Shown here: piece after piece, positions 34,829-44,356 of the stretch
Layout of the letters: each line of letters starts with the position of its first letter
Numbering within the stretch: the stretch's first letter is position 1
DNA from: Pilibacter termitis
GTDB taxonomy: Bacteria; Bacillota; Bacilli; Lactobacillales; Streptococcaceae
Direction: 5' to 3'
NCBI RefSeq assembly: GCF_900167335.1
Contig: NZ_FUXI01000001.1
Coordinates: 39,014 to 103,013 of the forward strand
Length of the DNA stretch: 64,000 nucleotides
The notes under the pieces: generated by a model
What the model was told of the DNA's origin: nothing
What the model saw: the letters and a program-made list of their open reading frames with translations, nothing else
The model's database searches: none
Position numbers and translations under genes: made by a program

Positions 34829-36274
34829 TTATTCAACTACCCCTTTAGTCTTCTCTCGTCTTGCAATTTTCGGTAAAATCATACCGAGTAAAATCAAAAC
34901 AATTGGGGTTAAAATATTGGTAATCAAGCGGAAAATCCATGCTTGTGGGTCGTCTGCATAGTTTTCTTTTGGCACCATTCCTAAAACACAAGCAAATGCT
35001 GTAAAAATGAAACACCAAGCACCAAAAACAAAGGCAAGTTTTGGATTTTTGACGAATTTGTATTCTGAATTGAACTCTTTAATTGCTTTGTTTAACAACA
35101 TATAAGCCAAAAATACCCACATATAACGCATTGGCATTACGACAGAATTTAGATTGGTTAGCCATGTTACCAAGCCATTCATATCTTTCAATCCTAGAAG
35201 TGGCACTAAAATGATAATGCTCACTAACACACCTGTTAGTTTGTAACCATTGACAAGTACGCCTTTCGCAGTTTTTTTACGCAACCATGCTGGAACAAAT
35301 TCCGAATCAGCTTCTGCAAGTAAAATTTTCAGTGGTGCATCAATTGAAAACGCAAGTGCGGCAATTTGCCCCACACCATTGGTAATTGCATAAATAATCA
35401 TCAAAAGATTGCCCACACCCCAATATTTTCCGAGAATTTGGAATGCTGCATAGGCACCGTTTGCCATTAAATCTTTTGGAATATTGTTACTCGCAAAGAG
35501 CATACCCATTGCAAATGTTCCTAAAATCGCTGAGATTCCTACCATTGCTGCAAGGAAAATCATTCCTTTTGGAAATTCTTTTGCAGGATTTTTCGTCGCA
35601 TTTACATAAGGCGAAATTTTCTCTGCTCCACCTACTGCAAACACGAGCATGGAAACTGTTGTCAAATAACCAAAGTTAAATTTTGGAATATACGTTGAGA
35701 TTTGATCCATGTGTGGTGTTGCAAGCGTTACGTCCTTGTTAATCATTGGTGCTCCCACCGCAAACAAGATAAACAGAATAGACATCACAAATGTCGCTGT
35801 TCCTGCAAGTCCTCCAATTACTTTTAACGTAGACAAACCTTTTGTTGATAATAATAAAAATAACAAAAAAATAACCAAACAAATCAATTGAATTTGCCAA
35901 ATTTGTAGGCTTGCAAGCAATTCTCCATTTCCTTTGAAAATCCAGCCTAGTGCAATTAAAATTGCCTGTGGCTTTTGTGCAAGATATGGAATATGCACCA
36001 CCCAATACGTCCATGCCGCATAATATGCCAAGCGTTTCGTGCTTGTATGACGTATCCATGAGCTTACTCCTCCGTTGCTGTCTTTAAAAGCAGAACCAAG
36101 TTGTCCTACAATTAAAGCGTAAGGGATAAAGTACAATGCCAAAATCAACACCCAACTTGTAACAACTGAAATTCCTTGTTGTGCATAGTTGTTGACGACA
36201 TTCCCAATCCCCCAGACCATATTGAAGGCAATCAAGCCGACAGTAAACCATCGTAATTGCTTCTTATTGTCCAT
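34829..36274 (-). CDS. APC family amino acid permease (YjeM / glutamate-GABA antiporter type)
   Basis: A 481-residue transporter with about 12 membrane segments. The N-terminal helix has the motif NMVWGIGNVVNNY, and the conserved SMLVFAVGGAEKISPYV lies near residue 210. Overall it resembles the YjeM and GadC-like branch of the APC superfamily. The substrate is not readable from sequence. It is a single gene with its own terminator, transcribed toward rnz. AAGAAGGAGTGTATCAAAA precedes ATG 36274. Confidence 0.85.
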   Translation of the reverse strand: MDNKKQLRWFTVGLIAFNMVWGIGNVVNNYAQQGISVVTSWVLILALYFIPYALIVGQLGSAFKDSNGGVSSWIRHTSTKRLAYYAAWTYWVVHIPYLAQKPQAILIALGWIFKGNGELLASLQIWQIQLICLVIFLLFLLLSTKGLSTLKVIGGLAGTATFVMSILFILFAVGAPMINKDVTLATPHMDQISTYIPKFNFGYLTTVSMLVFAVGGAEKISPYVNATKNPAKEFPKGMIFLAAMVGISAILGTFAMGMLFASNNIPKDLMANGAYAAFQILGKYWGVGNLLMIIYAITNGVGQIAALAFSIDAPLKILLAEADSEFVPAWLRKKTAKGVLVNGYKLTGVLVSIIILVPLLGLKDMNGLVTWLTNLNSVVMPMRYMWVFLAYMLLNKAIKEFNSEYKFVKNPKLAFVFGAWCFIFTAFACVLGMVPKENYADDPQAWIFRLITNILTPIVLILLGMILPKIARREKTKGVVE

Positions 36275-36392
36275 TTTTGATACACTCCTTCTTCGCTTTT
36301 TTGTAGTTTTCTATGAATAACTACTGGGCTATTCTACCAACAAAATTATAAATAAACAAATAATAAGGTGCGAGAATTTTTCCTGATTCAAA

Positions 36393-36483
36393 TAAGGGCA
36401 CCTCTAAAAACTATTTGGCTTTTCTAAAAAAGAACTAGAGCATAGGAAGTTATGCTCTAGTTCTTTTTTAGAGATGCTCTTAA
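36393..36483. repeat. MITE-like element carrying the mapZ terminator (copy A)
   Basis: The ends TAAGGGCACCTCTAAAAA and TTTTTAGAGATGCTCTTA are imperfect terminal inverted repeats. The interior is a perfect hairpin. The right end supplies the TAA stop of mapZ. No coding capacity. Confidence 0.65.
36432..36467 (-). terminator. mapZ terminator
   Basis: AAGAACTAGAGCATA and TATGCTCTAGTTCTT form a stem of about 15 bp around a 6-nt loop. A/T runs flank it on both sides. Confidence 0.9.
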
Positions 36484-38285
36484 TAATGCACCGCAGTATT
36501 CGGGTCGAAGTCGTAGCCTTTTTCTGCAATCGTACCACGTCCTCTAAACCAACCTGTTTTACAGTTAATTGTCACAAGATAATGACCGTCAGCAGCAATC
36601 AAGTTGTAATAACCATTGCCATTAATAATGTCTACTGGATTTAAATACCAACCTGTTGAGGCGATATAGCCACGTGAGATACAAATATTAATCACACGCT
36701 CTTGAATCCCTTCTGCCCATGCCCATGCCTCGTTATGCGTGTCTGCAATCGCACGAGAACTATACGGAATAATCGAGTCCGTTTTCGCAGCAGCATCTTC
36801 TGGCCCTGCTTGTGCCATATTGTTAATGCTCGCATTTTGCACGTCACCTACACCGCCATTTTCAGTTGCTCCACCGTCAATTTGTGGTACTGCTTGCGGA
36901 GTTTCCGCTGGTGTAGTTTGTGAAGAATTTTCTTCGCTTGCAACAGTTTCCTCACTTGTTTTTTCATCATTCGCTTGAGATGCTGCTTGAGCTTTCTGTG
37001 CTTTTTCAAGCTCAGCTTTCTTCTTCTGAATTTCCTCGTTCACTTTGTCTAGTTTCTTTTGGAAATCATTTCGGATAGACTCATTTTTTATCTCTTTGAT
37101 TAATTTTCCTGTTGATTGTACTTGTTCAAGAGCTTTCTTCACACTTTCCTCGTCTGCTTTTAGATTTTTTGTGTCGCTCTCCAGTTTTTTAGTCGCCTCA
37201 TCTGCTTTTTTCGCTGTGTCATATTGTTTTTTCGCCTCATCAATCGCTTGATTGGCAACTGTGTCAAAAGCAGTATCTTTTGTATCTGAAGTCAAAGTTA
37301 CAGCTTTATACTTCGCCAAAACCAAATCTTTTACTATCTTATCGTTTTCAAACGCATTTTTAGTGAAAAGTAAATTTACATCTTGTGTTATTTTTGCTTT
37401 TTGTTTCAATTGTTCAATCAACGGTTGTACCGTCTCAAAACCTTTGGTTCCTTTTAATGCGTTAAATTTCTTGACAAAAGAAGCAATATCTTTCAATTTT
37501 TCACTCTTAATAAAATGTTGCTCTTTATCAAAGTAAAAACTTGGAATTTCCTTTTCCAAATTCTCCAAAGCCGTCTTGTCTTTTGCCATTTGCAACGTTC
37601 GTTGTTTCGCTTGCGAGTCTTGGTAAGCATTGTAGCCGACGTAGCCAACACCTGCAAGTACAGCTGCACTTACGGCTAAGATGACAATTTTCTTTCGTCT
37701 ATCTGATTTGTGTGGCGTGAGGTATTCGGTATCCTCTGTTACGGGAGACTGCTCTAGCTCTGTAATAGGAGAAGTTACAAGCTCTTTTATCGGCTCAATC
37801 ACTTTTTCTTCTTCGACATCCGTAGCTTTTTTAGTTTCTTCTACTTTTTCCTCTACAACAGGTGTCGGGATTTCTTGTTCAACTTTCTCCTCAAGTTTTT
37901 CCTCCTGCTTCACTTCTTCAACGGGTGGTTGTTTTTCTGGTTTCTCAACCGTTTTCCCCCCTACTTCTTCAAGCGACTTCACCTTTCCACTCACAATTTC
38001 AACACCAACGCCTTCCTCCCATGAAGGTCCTTCGTAATTTGATTTATGAGCTTGAATATATTGAGAAAGAATATGATTATCCGTCTCCTCCGTTTTCGCC
38101 TGCTCCATTGCAACTTTATTTTTCAAGCGTTCTGCCAATGATTCTTCTTTTGGTGTATTCTCTTCTTTTGATTCCTTATTTGGCATCAATTCCTGAACGG
38201 AACCTACGGTCATGTTTTTCACATCATCAAGCTGTACTCCTTGATTTTGTTGTTTCTTCTTCTTTTTCTTATGCTTTTTTCCCAT
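36480..38285 (-). CDS. mapZ: Mid-cell-anchored division protein MapZ (LocZ)
   Basis: A 601-residue bitopic protein. A very lysine-rich start (KKHKKKKKKQQ) leads an acidic, Glu/Pro-rich cytoplasmic region (about 20-195). One transmembrane helix follows (about 199-219), then an extracellular domain, a Lys/Glu coiled coil (about 350-440), a Ser/Thr/Gln linker, and a C-terminal domain with AWAWAEGIQERVINICISRGYI and VTINCKTGWFRGRG. This is the architecture of MapZ, which binds peptidoglycan at mid-cell and places the FtsZ ring in streptococci and enterococci. AGGAG precedes ATG 38285. The TAA stop is part of a MITE-like element. Confidence 0.85.
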   Translation of the reverse strand: MGKKHKKKKKKQQNQGVQLDDVKNMTVGSVQELMPNKESKEENTPKEESLAERLKNKVAMEQAKTEETDNHILSQYIQAHKSNYEGPSWEEGVGVEIVSGKVKSLEEVGGKTVEKPEKQPPVEEVKQEEKLEEKVEQEIPTPVVEEKVEETKKATDVEEEKVIEPIKELVTSPITELEQSPVTEDTEYLTPHKSDRRKKIVILAVSAAVLAGVGYVGYNAYQDSQAKQRTLQMAKDKTALENLEKEIPSFYFDKEQHFIKSEKLKDIASFVKKFNALKGTKGFETVQPLIEQLKQKAKITQDVNLLFTKNAFENDKIVKDLVLAKYKAVTLTSDTKDTAFDTVANQAIDEAKKQYDTAKKADEATKKLESDTKNLKADEESVKKALEQVQSTGKLIKEIKNESIRNDFQKKLDKVNEEIQKKKAELEKAQKAQAASQANDEKTSEETVASEENSSQTTPAETPQAVPQIDGGATENGGVGDVQNASINNMAQAGPEDAAAKTDSIIPYSSRAIADTHNEAWAWAEGIQERVINICISRGYIASTGWYLNPVDIINGNGYYNLIAADGHYLVTINCKTGWFRGRGTIAEKGYDFDPNTAVHY

Positions 38286-38432
38286 TTCTACTCTCCTATT
38301 TGCAATAACCTACGCTAGTCAATGTTCTCTTCATTTTACCATAGCACAACGTTTTTTTCATTAGAAATTCTGAAAGAGCCAACAATTTTTTTCGTTTCAA
38401 ATTTGAAAAACGACTGCTTTTTTCGGAAAAAC

Positions 38433-38548
38433 AAAAAATTGACGGACAGTTGGGAGACTGTCCGCCGTTTTAGGAAGAAGAGATATATGAAAAGTTTACT
38501 ATACTAATAAGCTAAGCAACTTTTCGATAGGGGGGAGACCCCTATCAC
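38433..38548 (-). ncRNA. Candidate small RNA gene (~116 nt) with own promoter and terminator
   Basis: On the minus strand, TTGCAA (38579-38584), a 17-bp spacer and TAATAT (38556-38561) form a near-consensus promoter. It predicts a start near 38548. Three helices follow: GATAGGGG/CCCCTATC (38526-38546, loop TCTCC), GAAAAGTT/AACTTTTC (38518-38525 with 38489-38496), and a terminator CGGACAGT/ACTGTCCG with loop CTCCCA and a T run (38433-38464). No open frame of note lies in it. C-rich loops recall small RNAs that pair with Shine-Dalgarno sequences, but the targets are unknown. It is not 6S, tmRNA, SRP or RNase P RNA by its visible motifs. Confidence 0.7.
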
Positions 38549-38555
38549 AATTTAT

Positions 38556-38584
38556 ATATTACCATGTTCTCAAAAAGATTGCAA
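38556..38584 (-). promoter_or_regulatory. Promoter of the candidate small RNA
   Basis: TTGCAA, 17 bp, TAATAT on the minus strand, about 8 bp before the first hairpin. Confidence 0.75.
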
Positions 38585-38589
38585 GTATT

Positions 38590-39100
38590 ACTATCATTAA
38601 TATCACATCTTCTCTTCATCTGTTTTTCCTAGCTTTTTTATTCACACTTTCTCTACCAAGAACATTGTCTAAAACAACGATAGAATAAGATTTAAATAGG
38701 CATATTTCCCATTTCTTTAAAATTTTTGCATAACCTTTGATCGTTTATCGGTTTCTCGTTTGTTTTTTTTAGTAATCGCTTTCCTAAAAATGAAAGTAAA
38801 TGTTTTTTTCTCCTAACGTAAAAGTTGGAACCTCATCAATAGCTTAGTCATGCTCAAACATTTTCCCTTGAAAACAAAAACAAAAAAACTAGGGAAATTG
38901 TTAGATAAAAATATAAAAGTATATTTTTTTCTATTCATTACTTCCGTTCTTTTCATTTTCCTGCTTTCTTTGTTTCATAATATTGGTTTATTTCCCATTT
39001 CATTTTAATATTTTTATCTACTTTTTTATTTATTTTTTTGTATTTGAATATTTTTTTCTATCTAAAAAAGCAAACAGCTCCTTTTTCTTTGACTTTTTGA
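38590..39100. other. AT-rich intergenic region without a recognisable gene
   Basis: About 510 bp of very AT-rich sequence between the small RNA promoter and the murC terminator. No open frame with a good ribosome binding site, no repeat of the two families described here and no convincing hairpin was seen. Confidence 0.6.
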
Positions 39101-39101
39101 C

Positions 39102-39130
39102 AAAAAAACTAGAGCTATAAAACTCTAGTT
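39102..39130 (-). terminator. murC terminator
   Basis: AACTAGAG and CTCTAGTT pair around an 8-nt loop; seven T follow on the minus strand. Confidence 0.88.
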
Positions 39131-39142
39131 TTCCTGTAAATA

Positions 39143-40474
39143 TTATTGCTTATTCGGTAAACTTCTGCTTAGTAAATACTCGAAAGCAAATTCAAATTTT
39201 TGAATGTCGCCTGCTCCCATGAATACGACAACTTCGCCTTCGTATTCTAGCACGCTACTCATATTCTCTTCGGATATGATAGTGCCACCTTTTGTTAGCT
39301 TAGCTGCTAAATCCTCAATGTTGACATCACCAGATGTTTCACGTGCAGAGCCATAAATTTCGCCAAGATAAATTGCGTCTGCAAGCTCTAGGCTTTCTGC
39401 AAATTCGTCCATAAGAGCAATGGTACGAGTGAACGTGTGCGGTTGGAATACTGCTGCTACTTTGCGGTCTGGATATTTTTGGCGTGCTGCATCAAGTGTC
39501 GCTTTGATTTCTGCTGGGTGATGAGCAAAATCATCAATGACAACCGTTTCTCCTATTATTTTTTCAGAAAAACGACGTTTTACGCCCGGAAATGTTTGAA
39601 TTTCTTGCTCCACTTTTCTCATGTCAAGACCTGTTTTGAATGCTACTGAAAGAACCGCAAGAGCATTCATCACATTATGCTCTCCAAATGTTGGCACGTG
39701 GAATTTGCCGATAATTTCTCCCTCGTGTTTCACTTCAAAAGTAGAACCAGACGTTGTGCGGTCAATATTCACCGCTTGGAAATCATCGTTTTCCTCTGTT
39801 CCATAGTAGTAAATCGGCACATCTGCCTCTAATTTACGCAAATACTTGTCTGCACCGTAAGCAAAAATTCCTTTTTTCACATTCTTGGCATACGACTGAA
39901 ATGCACTAAAGACATCATCAATCGACGTATAATAGTCTGGGTGGTCAAAATCGACATTCGTAATAATCGAATAATCAGGATGATAAGGAAGAAAATGACG
40001 TTCATATTCATCCGACTCAAATGTAAAGAACTTCGCATTTGGCTCACCGTGACCTGTTCCGTCACCAATCAAATAGCTTGTTGGAACAATTCCTTTGAAA
40101 ATATGTGAAATTAATCCCGTGGTTGACGTTTTCCCATGAGCTCCTGCCACTCCGATAGAAGTGTACCCTTCAATAAATTTCCCTAGAAATTCATGGTAAC
40201 GCTGAATGTTCAAGCCTAATTCTTTTGCACGAACAACTTCTGGGTGGTCTTCTTTAAAGGCATTCCCTAAAATGATTTCAAAGCCTGCTTGAATGTTGTT
40301 TTCATCAAATGAATAAATCTCAACACCTGCGTTTTCAAGTCCACGCTGTGTGAAGAAATGTTTGTCCACGTCACTTCCTGCTACTTTATAGCCCATTTCA
40401 TTCAAGACAAGTGCCAATGCACTCATGCCACTTCCTTTAATACCTATAAAAAAGTAAGTTGTTTCCTTGTTCAT
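39143..40474 (-). CDS. murC: UDP-N-acetylmuramate-L-alanine ligase MurC
   Basis: A 443-residue Mur ligase that adds L-Ala to UDP-MurNAc. The N-terminal loop [13 protein letters not shown] (about 9-21), ATP loop [13 protein letters not shown] (about 107-119), the central DEYERHFL and [10 protein letters not shown], and the C-terminal HHPAEIKAT are all intact. ATG 40474 is set by AAGGAG 7 bp upstream; the in-frame extension to 40498 lacks a site. It follows a basic disordered protein by about 30 bp, probably as one transcript. Confidence 0.96.
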   Translation of the reverse strand: MNKETTYFFIGIKGSGMSALALVLNEMGYKVAGSDVDKHFFTQRGLENAGVEIYSFDENNIQAGFEIILGNAFKEDHPEVVRAKELGLNIQRYHEFLGKFIEGYTSIGVAGAHGKTSTTGLISHIFKGIVPTSYLIGDGTGHGEPNAKFFTFESDEYERHFLPYHPDYSIITNVDFDHPDYYTSIDDVFSAFQSYAKNVKKGIFAYGADKYLRKLEADVPIYYYGTEENDDFQAVNIDRTTSGSTFEVKHEGEIIGKFHVPTFGEHNVMNALAVLSVAFKTGLDMRKVEQEIQTFPGVKRRFSEKIIGETVVIDDFAHHPAEIKATLDAARQKYPDRKVAAVFQPHTFTRTIALMDEFAESLELADAIYLGEIYGSARETSGDVNIEDLAAKLTKGGTIISEENMSSVLEYEGEVVVFMGAGDIQKFEFAFEYLLSRSLPNKQ

Positions 40475-40506
40475 TTTCCTTCTCCTTCGTTCCGTCAATT
40501 TGAAAT

Positions 40507-41517
40507 TTAATTTCTATCAAACAATTTTTTCTCGATTTTACTCATGCTCGTGTTTTCCGATTCCATGATAGAGGTCAAATCACGTGCTAATGCCCGTTTT
40601 TTTCTTGTGTTTTCCGTAGCAGCAGCGGCACGTGAAGGCTCTTTTGTGATACTTTTTTCAATGTTTAACCTTGGGCGACCCGTGAAAATCGGTTTATCCT
40701 GTGTAGGATATTTTTGTGAAAATCGCGTTGTCCCCTTTACTGCCTCTTTGTTACTTCCTGTAATCACTGGTTTTGTTTGACTTGCACTCACCCTTGGTGA
40801 ACGTGCCTGCCACGAACGTACTCCTTGTTTTTCCTCTTGATGAACAGGAGCATTTGGGTCAATTTCCATTAAAATATAGCTTTCTGGTGCTTTTTTCATG
40901 GAGTCAAATAATTCATCTTTTGTAAATTTTGGTTTTTCTAGTGTTGCCACTTTTGTACGTGGTAAATTTTCACTCCGTTTACGAAAACGACTCAGACCAC
41001 CAGAATATTGTTGCTTGAGTGGTTGCTGTTTTTCTCGTTTCATCTCCTCACGAATTTTCGCAAGTCTCGGCTGAAGATTACTCCCTTGAGCCTGTCGCAT
41101 AGTAGGCATTGGCGGAGTGACTTCTTCCCGTTTAAATGTTCGCCCTACACGTTGCTCTGGAATGTACGGACGACGATTGATGTCATCACGTCTTTTCACT
41201 TTTTCTTCTGTCTGACGAAAACGTGGCAACGACCTCTCGTCATATTTTTTACGTTCTTCTTCAAACTTCATTCCACGAACGTCCATCGTGTAATGATTTT
41301 CCGTATTTTCATTGTCCGCAAAAGAAATCGTATCATATTCTTCTGCATTTATCGACTGATAAAGCCCCTCGCTTGTGCGGTCATCCGTAATGGAGCCGAA
41401 AATAAATTCTTCTCCTGCAAAAAGAATACGTTCCTCTTCTGAGGAAGTAAGCTTTACCCCTTCTTCATCATCAAAAACGGGAAAACGAAAATGTTTCCGT
41501 GAAAAATTTTGATTCAT
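40507..41517 (-). CDS. Basic, low-complexity protein of unknown function upstream of murC
   Basis: A 336-residue protein I do not recognise. An acidic N-terminal part (about 1-95) includes [15 protein letters not shown] and [15 protein letters not shown]. It is followed by a long basic, Arg/Lys/Pro/Gln-rich, probably disordered region (about 95-300), with [12 protein letters not shown] and [16 protein letters not shown]. There is no membrane segment, signal peptide or known domain. GGAGGGG lies about 9 bp before ATG 41517; the upstream TTG overlaps it. Its place directly before murC suggests a link to wall synthesis or division, which is inference only. Confidence 0.75.
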   Translation of the reverse strand: MNQNFSRKHFRFPVFDDEEGVKLTSSEEERILFAGEEFIFGSITDDRTSEGLYQSINAEEYDTISFADNENTENHYTMDVRGMKFEEERKKYDERSLPRFRQTEEKVKRRDDINRRPYIPEQRVGRTFKREEVTPPMPTMRQAQGSNLQPRLAKIREEMKREKQQPLKQQYSGGLSRFRKRSENLPRTKVATLEKPKFTKDELFDSMKKAPESYILMEIDPNAPVHQEEKQGVRSWQARSPRVSASQTKPVITGSNKEAVKGTTRFSQKYPTQDKPIFTGRPRLNIEKSITKEPSRAAAATENTRKKRALARDLTSIMESENTSMSKIEKKLFDRN

Positions 41518-41652
41518 TCTACGATTCCCCTCCAATACTCTCTATTTTACAGCCACATATTTCTAGGCAATAAATACTCACTTACAAACATTCAATATTT
41601 TACCATAAAAAACAATTAGAACAAAGAAAATTCTTTATTCCTCTTGCAAATT

Positions 41653-41677
41653 TATAAGGGTACCTCTAAAAACTCTA
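41653..41677. repeat. Single MITE-like end at the stop of the YbaK-type gene (copy B)
   Basis: TAAGGGTACCTCTAAAAACT matches the terminal repeat of the sodA-flanking MITE. It abuts and partly overlaps the TAG stop of the upstream gene. No second end is visible nearby. Confidence 0.5.
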
Positions 41678-42172
41678 AAAATCAAGGATTTCCGCCTGTA
41701 AATCAACTATTTGAACAGGATTGCCTTGATGTTCAAGAAATTTCATCATATCTTTTATCGAAAGAAAAAGTGTTTGGTCATTGACATTTGGCGAGAAACA
41801 AATTTTTTCCTCGCTCATCATTTCCTTTTCTAAATAAACTTGAATATCCTTTTCTGGATTATTCAACAAGCCAAAAATTGTTACCGCTCCTTTTGGCACA
41901 CCTAATTTTTGCTCAAGCAATTCTGCTGAAACAAACTTCAACTTTTTTTCCCCAACCAATTCGCCAAAGTGCTGTAATTCTAGCCTTCTGCTATCATCCA
42001 TAACGAGCAAAAAGAATTTTGTCTTTTTCTTATTCGTCAAAAAAAGATTTTTGCTCCTCACACCTTCTCTCCCCTTGATATAAAGGTCGCCTTCATGTGC
42101 CGTGTAAACAGGTGGATGATGTACCACTTCATAAGAAATCCCAAGATTGTCTAATATTTCGTAAACATTCAT
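41675..42172 (-). CDS. YbaK/ProX-type aminoacyl-tRNA editing domain protein (prolyl-tRNA deacylase)
   Basis: A 165-residue stand-alone editing protein. The N-terminal YEVVHHPPVYTAHEG and central K residue in GVRSKNLFLTNKK match PrdX/ProXp-type deacylases, which hydrolyse Ala- or Cys-tRNA(Pro) formed by mistake. GVPKGAVTIFGLLN is the second family block. It is a single gene with GAGGAGGAAAAAG before ATG 42172. The stop codon lies in a MITE-like end. Confidence 0.85.
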   Translation of the reverse strand: MNVYEILDNLGISYEVVHHPPVYTAHEGDLYIKGREGVRSKNLFLTNKKKTKFFLLVMDDSRRLELQHFGELVGEKKLKFVSAELLEQKLGVPKGAVTIFGLLNNPEKDIQVYLEKEMMSEEKICFSPNVNDQTLFLSIKDMMKFLEHQGNPVQIVDLQAEILDF

Positions 42173-42243
42173 TTCTTTTTCCTCCTCATACCCCTTCTTT
42201 GTCTTGTTTCTATTTTATCATTAAATTCCCTTCTGTTAAACAA

Positions 42244-42303
42244 AAAAACGGCTAGGGTAAAGATTTATTCTCTCATTCAGAGAATCTTGACTACCCTAGC
42301 CTA
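42244..42303 (-). terminator. Terminator of the V-ATPase operon
   Basis: GGCTAGGGTA and TACCCTAGCC enclose an inner stem ATTCTCT/AGAGAAT. Seven T follow on the minus strand. Confidence 0.92.
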
Positions 42304-42320
42304 TTCGTTTTCAAATTGCC

Positions 42321-42950
42321 TTACTTATTCATTTCTTTCACTTTAATCAATCGTGTAATATCCGCACGTTCGCTTTCCTCTAGTTTCATACGAATAAAGG
42401 AAATTGTCTCTTTTAATTGCGGAATCGTCATATATTCCAAGGCATTTACACGTCTGCGTGTTTTTTCAATTTCAGCAGCCATTAATTGACACGTTTTTTC
42501 TACTTCTACCAATCGTAAAAGATTTGGCAAAAGTGCTGTCATATTTTTGTACGCATCGTCTAGTTCCTTGGTTGAATTGACAAAGCCATAGCTTAACGGT
42601 TTTTCGGCTACTTCTGTGTCATATTGAAAATGAAACTTAGGCACTTCAACACTCATGATGTTTTTTGGGATAACCTCTATTTCCACCGTTGTTGCAGGAA
42701 TGACCATGCTCTCCTCGATAAATTGCTCAGGAAGTAGAGCATCCGCAAGTGCATGACTTCTCATTGCTGTAACAAGCGTTCCCTCCATTTGCTCACGCAT
42801 CTGGTTGTTTTCACGCACCATAAGGATAAATCGACGCATTAACTCATCTTGTTTGTCTTTTAACAACTTATGCCCACGTTCTGCCGTTGACAAACGTTTT
42901 TTCAACTTTGTCAACTCCATACGTGTAGGATTGACATTCAATCGAACCAT
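42321..42950 (-). CDS. ntpD: V-type sodium ATPase subunit D (central stalk)
   Basis: A 209-residue coiled-coil rotor shaft protein. The N terminus [19 protein letters not shown] and the C-terminal [26 protein letters not shown] are almost the family consensus. It turns inside the A3B3 head. Last gene of the ntpFIKECGABD operon, followed directly by a strong terminator. The E. hirae operon continues with ntpH and ntpJ; they are absent here. Confidence 0.96.
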   Translation of the reverse strand: MVRLNVNPTRMELTKLKKRLSTAERGHKLLKDKQDELMRRFILMVRENNQMREQMEGTLVTAMRSHALADALLPEQFIEESMVIPATTVEIEVIPKNIMSVEVPKFHFQYDTEVAEKPLSYGFVNSTKELDDAYKNMTALLPNLLRLVEVEKTCQLMAAEIEKTRRRVNALEYMTIPQLKETISFIRMKLEESERADITRLIKVKEMNK

Positions 42951-42978
42951 TTTTCCACCGCCTCTCTTGTCAAGTCAA

Positions 42979-44355
42979 TCATTTTTCTGTCTCAAGAAAT
43001 TCGTCTAGCATTTCATCCTTGATACGTTTTAACTCTTCTCTTGGCAACATTCTTAACAGTTCCCATGCCAAATTGAGCGTTTCTTCAATCGTTCGGTTTG
43101 TTGTGAACCCTTGTGAAACATATTCTCTTTCAAAACGGTCAGCGAATTTTGCATAAATTTTATCTGTATCACTCAAAGCACTTTCACCTAATACTACAGC
43201 TAATTCTTTGGCTTGTTTTCCTTGAGCGTACGCTGCAAACGCTTGGTTCATCGTTGGTGCGTGGTCTACTCTTGTTTTCCCCTCACCTGTTCCTTTGTCT
43301 TTCAAACGAGAAAGAGAAGGCAACACGTCTATTGGTGGAGTAATCCCACTTTTGTATAACTCACGAGAGAGGATAATTTGTCCTTCTGTAATATATCCTG
43401 TCAAGTCAGGAATTGGGTGCGTTTTGTCATCTTCTGGCATGGTCAAAATTGGAATTTGCGTTACACTTCCATTGCTGCCTTTGATTCGTCCAGCACGCTC
43501 ATAAAGTGTTGCTAGATTGGTGTAAAGATAACCAGGATACCCACGACGACCCGGCACTTCACGACGAGCAGAAGAAATTTCACGCAATGCCTCACAATAA
43601 TTGGTCATATCCGTCAAAATGACTAACACGTGCATTCCTTTTTCATATGCCAAATATTCCGCAGCAGTCAACGCCATGCGTGGAGTTGCAATCCGTTCAA
43701 TCGCAGGATCATTGGCTAAATTCATGAACATAACCGTTCGGTCAATCGCACCAGTTTTCCTAAAGTCCTCAAGGAAGTATTCTGCCTCCTCAAACGTAAT
43801 CCCAATCGCAGCAAAGACTACCGCAAAATCGTCCTCCGTATTCAATACCGTTGCCTGACGAGCAATCTGAGCGGCAAGTTCCTTATGTGGCAAACCTGAA
43901 CCAGAAAACACTGGCAATTTTTGCCCACGAACGAGCGTATTCAAATGGTCAATGGCAGAAATACCCGTCTGAATAAATTCGTCAGGATAATCACGCACGA
44001 CTGGATTGATTACTTCACCATTAATATCTAGCATTTTTTCTGGGAACAACGCTGGCCCATTATCTTTCAATCGTCCCAAACCGTCAAATACTCGACCAAT
44101 CATTTCCTCACTCACACCAAGTTCCAAAGGATGACCTAAAAAACGAACACGAGATTCTGCAAGGTTCAAATTACTCGTTCCCTCGAAAATTTGCACAAGT
44201 GCTTTGTCGCCCTCAACTTCTAACACTTGACCTCGGCGAATGTCTCCATTTTGCATTCGCACTTCGATTAGTTCTTCATATTTCACACCCTCAACTTGCT
44301 CAACTGCCATCAAAGGTCCTACTACTTCTGTAATGGTTCTATATTCCTTTAGCAC
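42979..44355 (-). CDS. ntpB: V-type sodium ATPase subunit B
   Basis: A 458-residue non-catalytic head subunit, the same length as E. hirae NtpB. It begins [20 protein letters not shown] and has [14 protein letters not shown] in place of a P-loop, then [26 protein letters not shown] 44355 is chosen because GGGAGGTG lies 6 bp upstream and fits the family start. The reading frame to 44385 would overlap ntpA. It follows ntpA with a 1-bp gap. Confidence 0.96.
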   Translation of the reverse strand: MLKEYRTITEVVGPLMAVEQVEGVKYEELIEVRMQNGDIRRGQVLEVEGDKALVQIFEGTSNLNLAESRVRFLGHPLELGVSEEMIGRVFDGLGRLKDNGPALFPEKMLDINGEVINPVVRDYPDEFIQTGISAIDHLNTLVRGQKLPVFSGSGLPHKELAAQIARQATVLNTEDDFAVVFAAIGITFEEAEYFLEDFRKTGAIDRTVMFMNLANDPAIERIATPRMALTAAEYLAYEKGMHVLVILTDMTNYCEALREISSARREVPGRRGYPGYLYTNLATLYERAGRIKGSNGSVTQIPILTMPEDDKTHPIPDLTGYITEGQIILSRELYKSGITPPIDVLPSLSRLKDKGTGEGKTRVDHAPTMNQAFAAYAQGKQAKELAVVLGESALSDTDKIYAKFADRFEREYVSQGFTTNRTIEETLNLAWELLRMLPREELKRIKDEMLDEFLETEK

Positions 44356-44356
44356 G

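Noticed and set aside
37681-38308. Plus-strand open frames opposite mapZ
   Set aside because: Ser/Thr/Pro-rich shadows of the Glu/Lys-rich mapZ codons.
38433-38548. 6S, tmRNA or SRP RNA between murC and mapZ
   Set aside because: None of the conserved motifs (SRP GGAA/AGCAG loop, tmRNA acceptor ends, 6S open-complex bulge) is visible and the length is too short for tmRNA or RNase P RNA.
38813-38956. 47-codon minus-strand frame in the AT-rich gap before the small RNA
   Set aside because: Weak AGGAA site, Phe- and Lys-rich composition expected of random AT-rich DNA, no other support.
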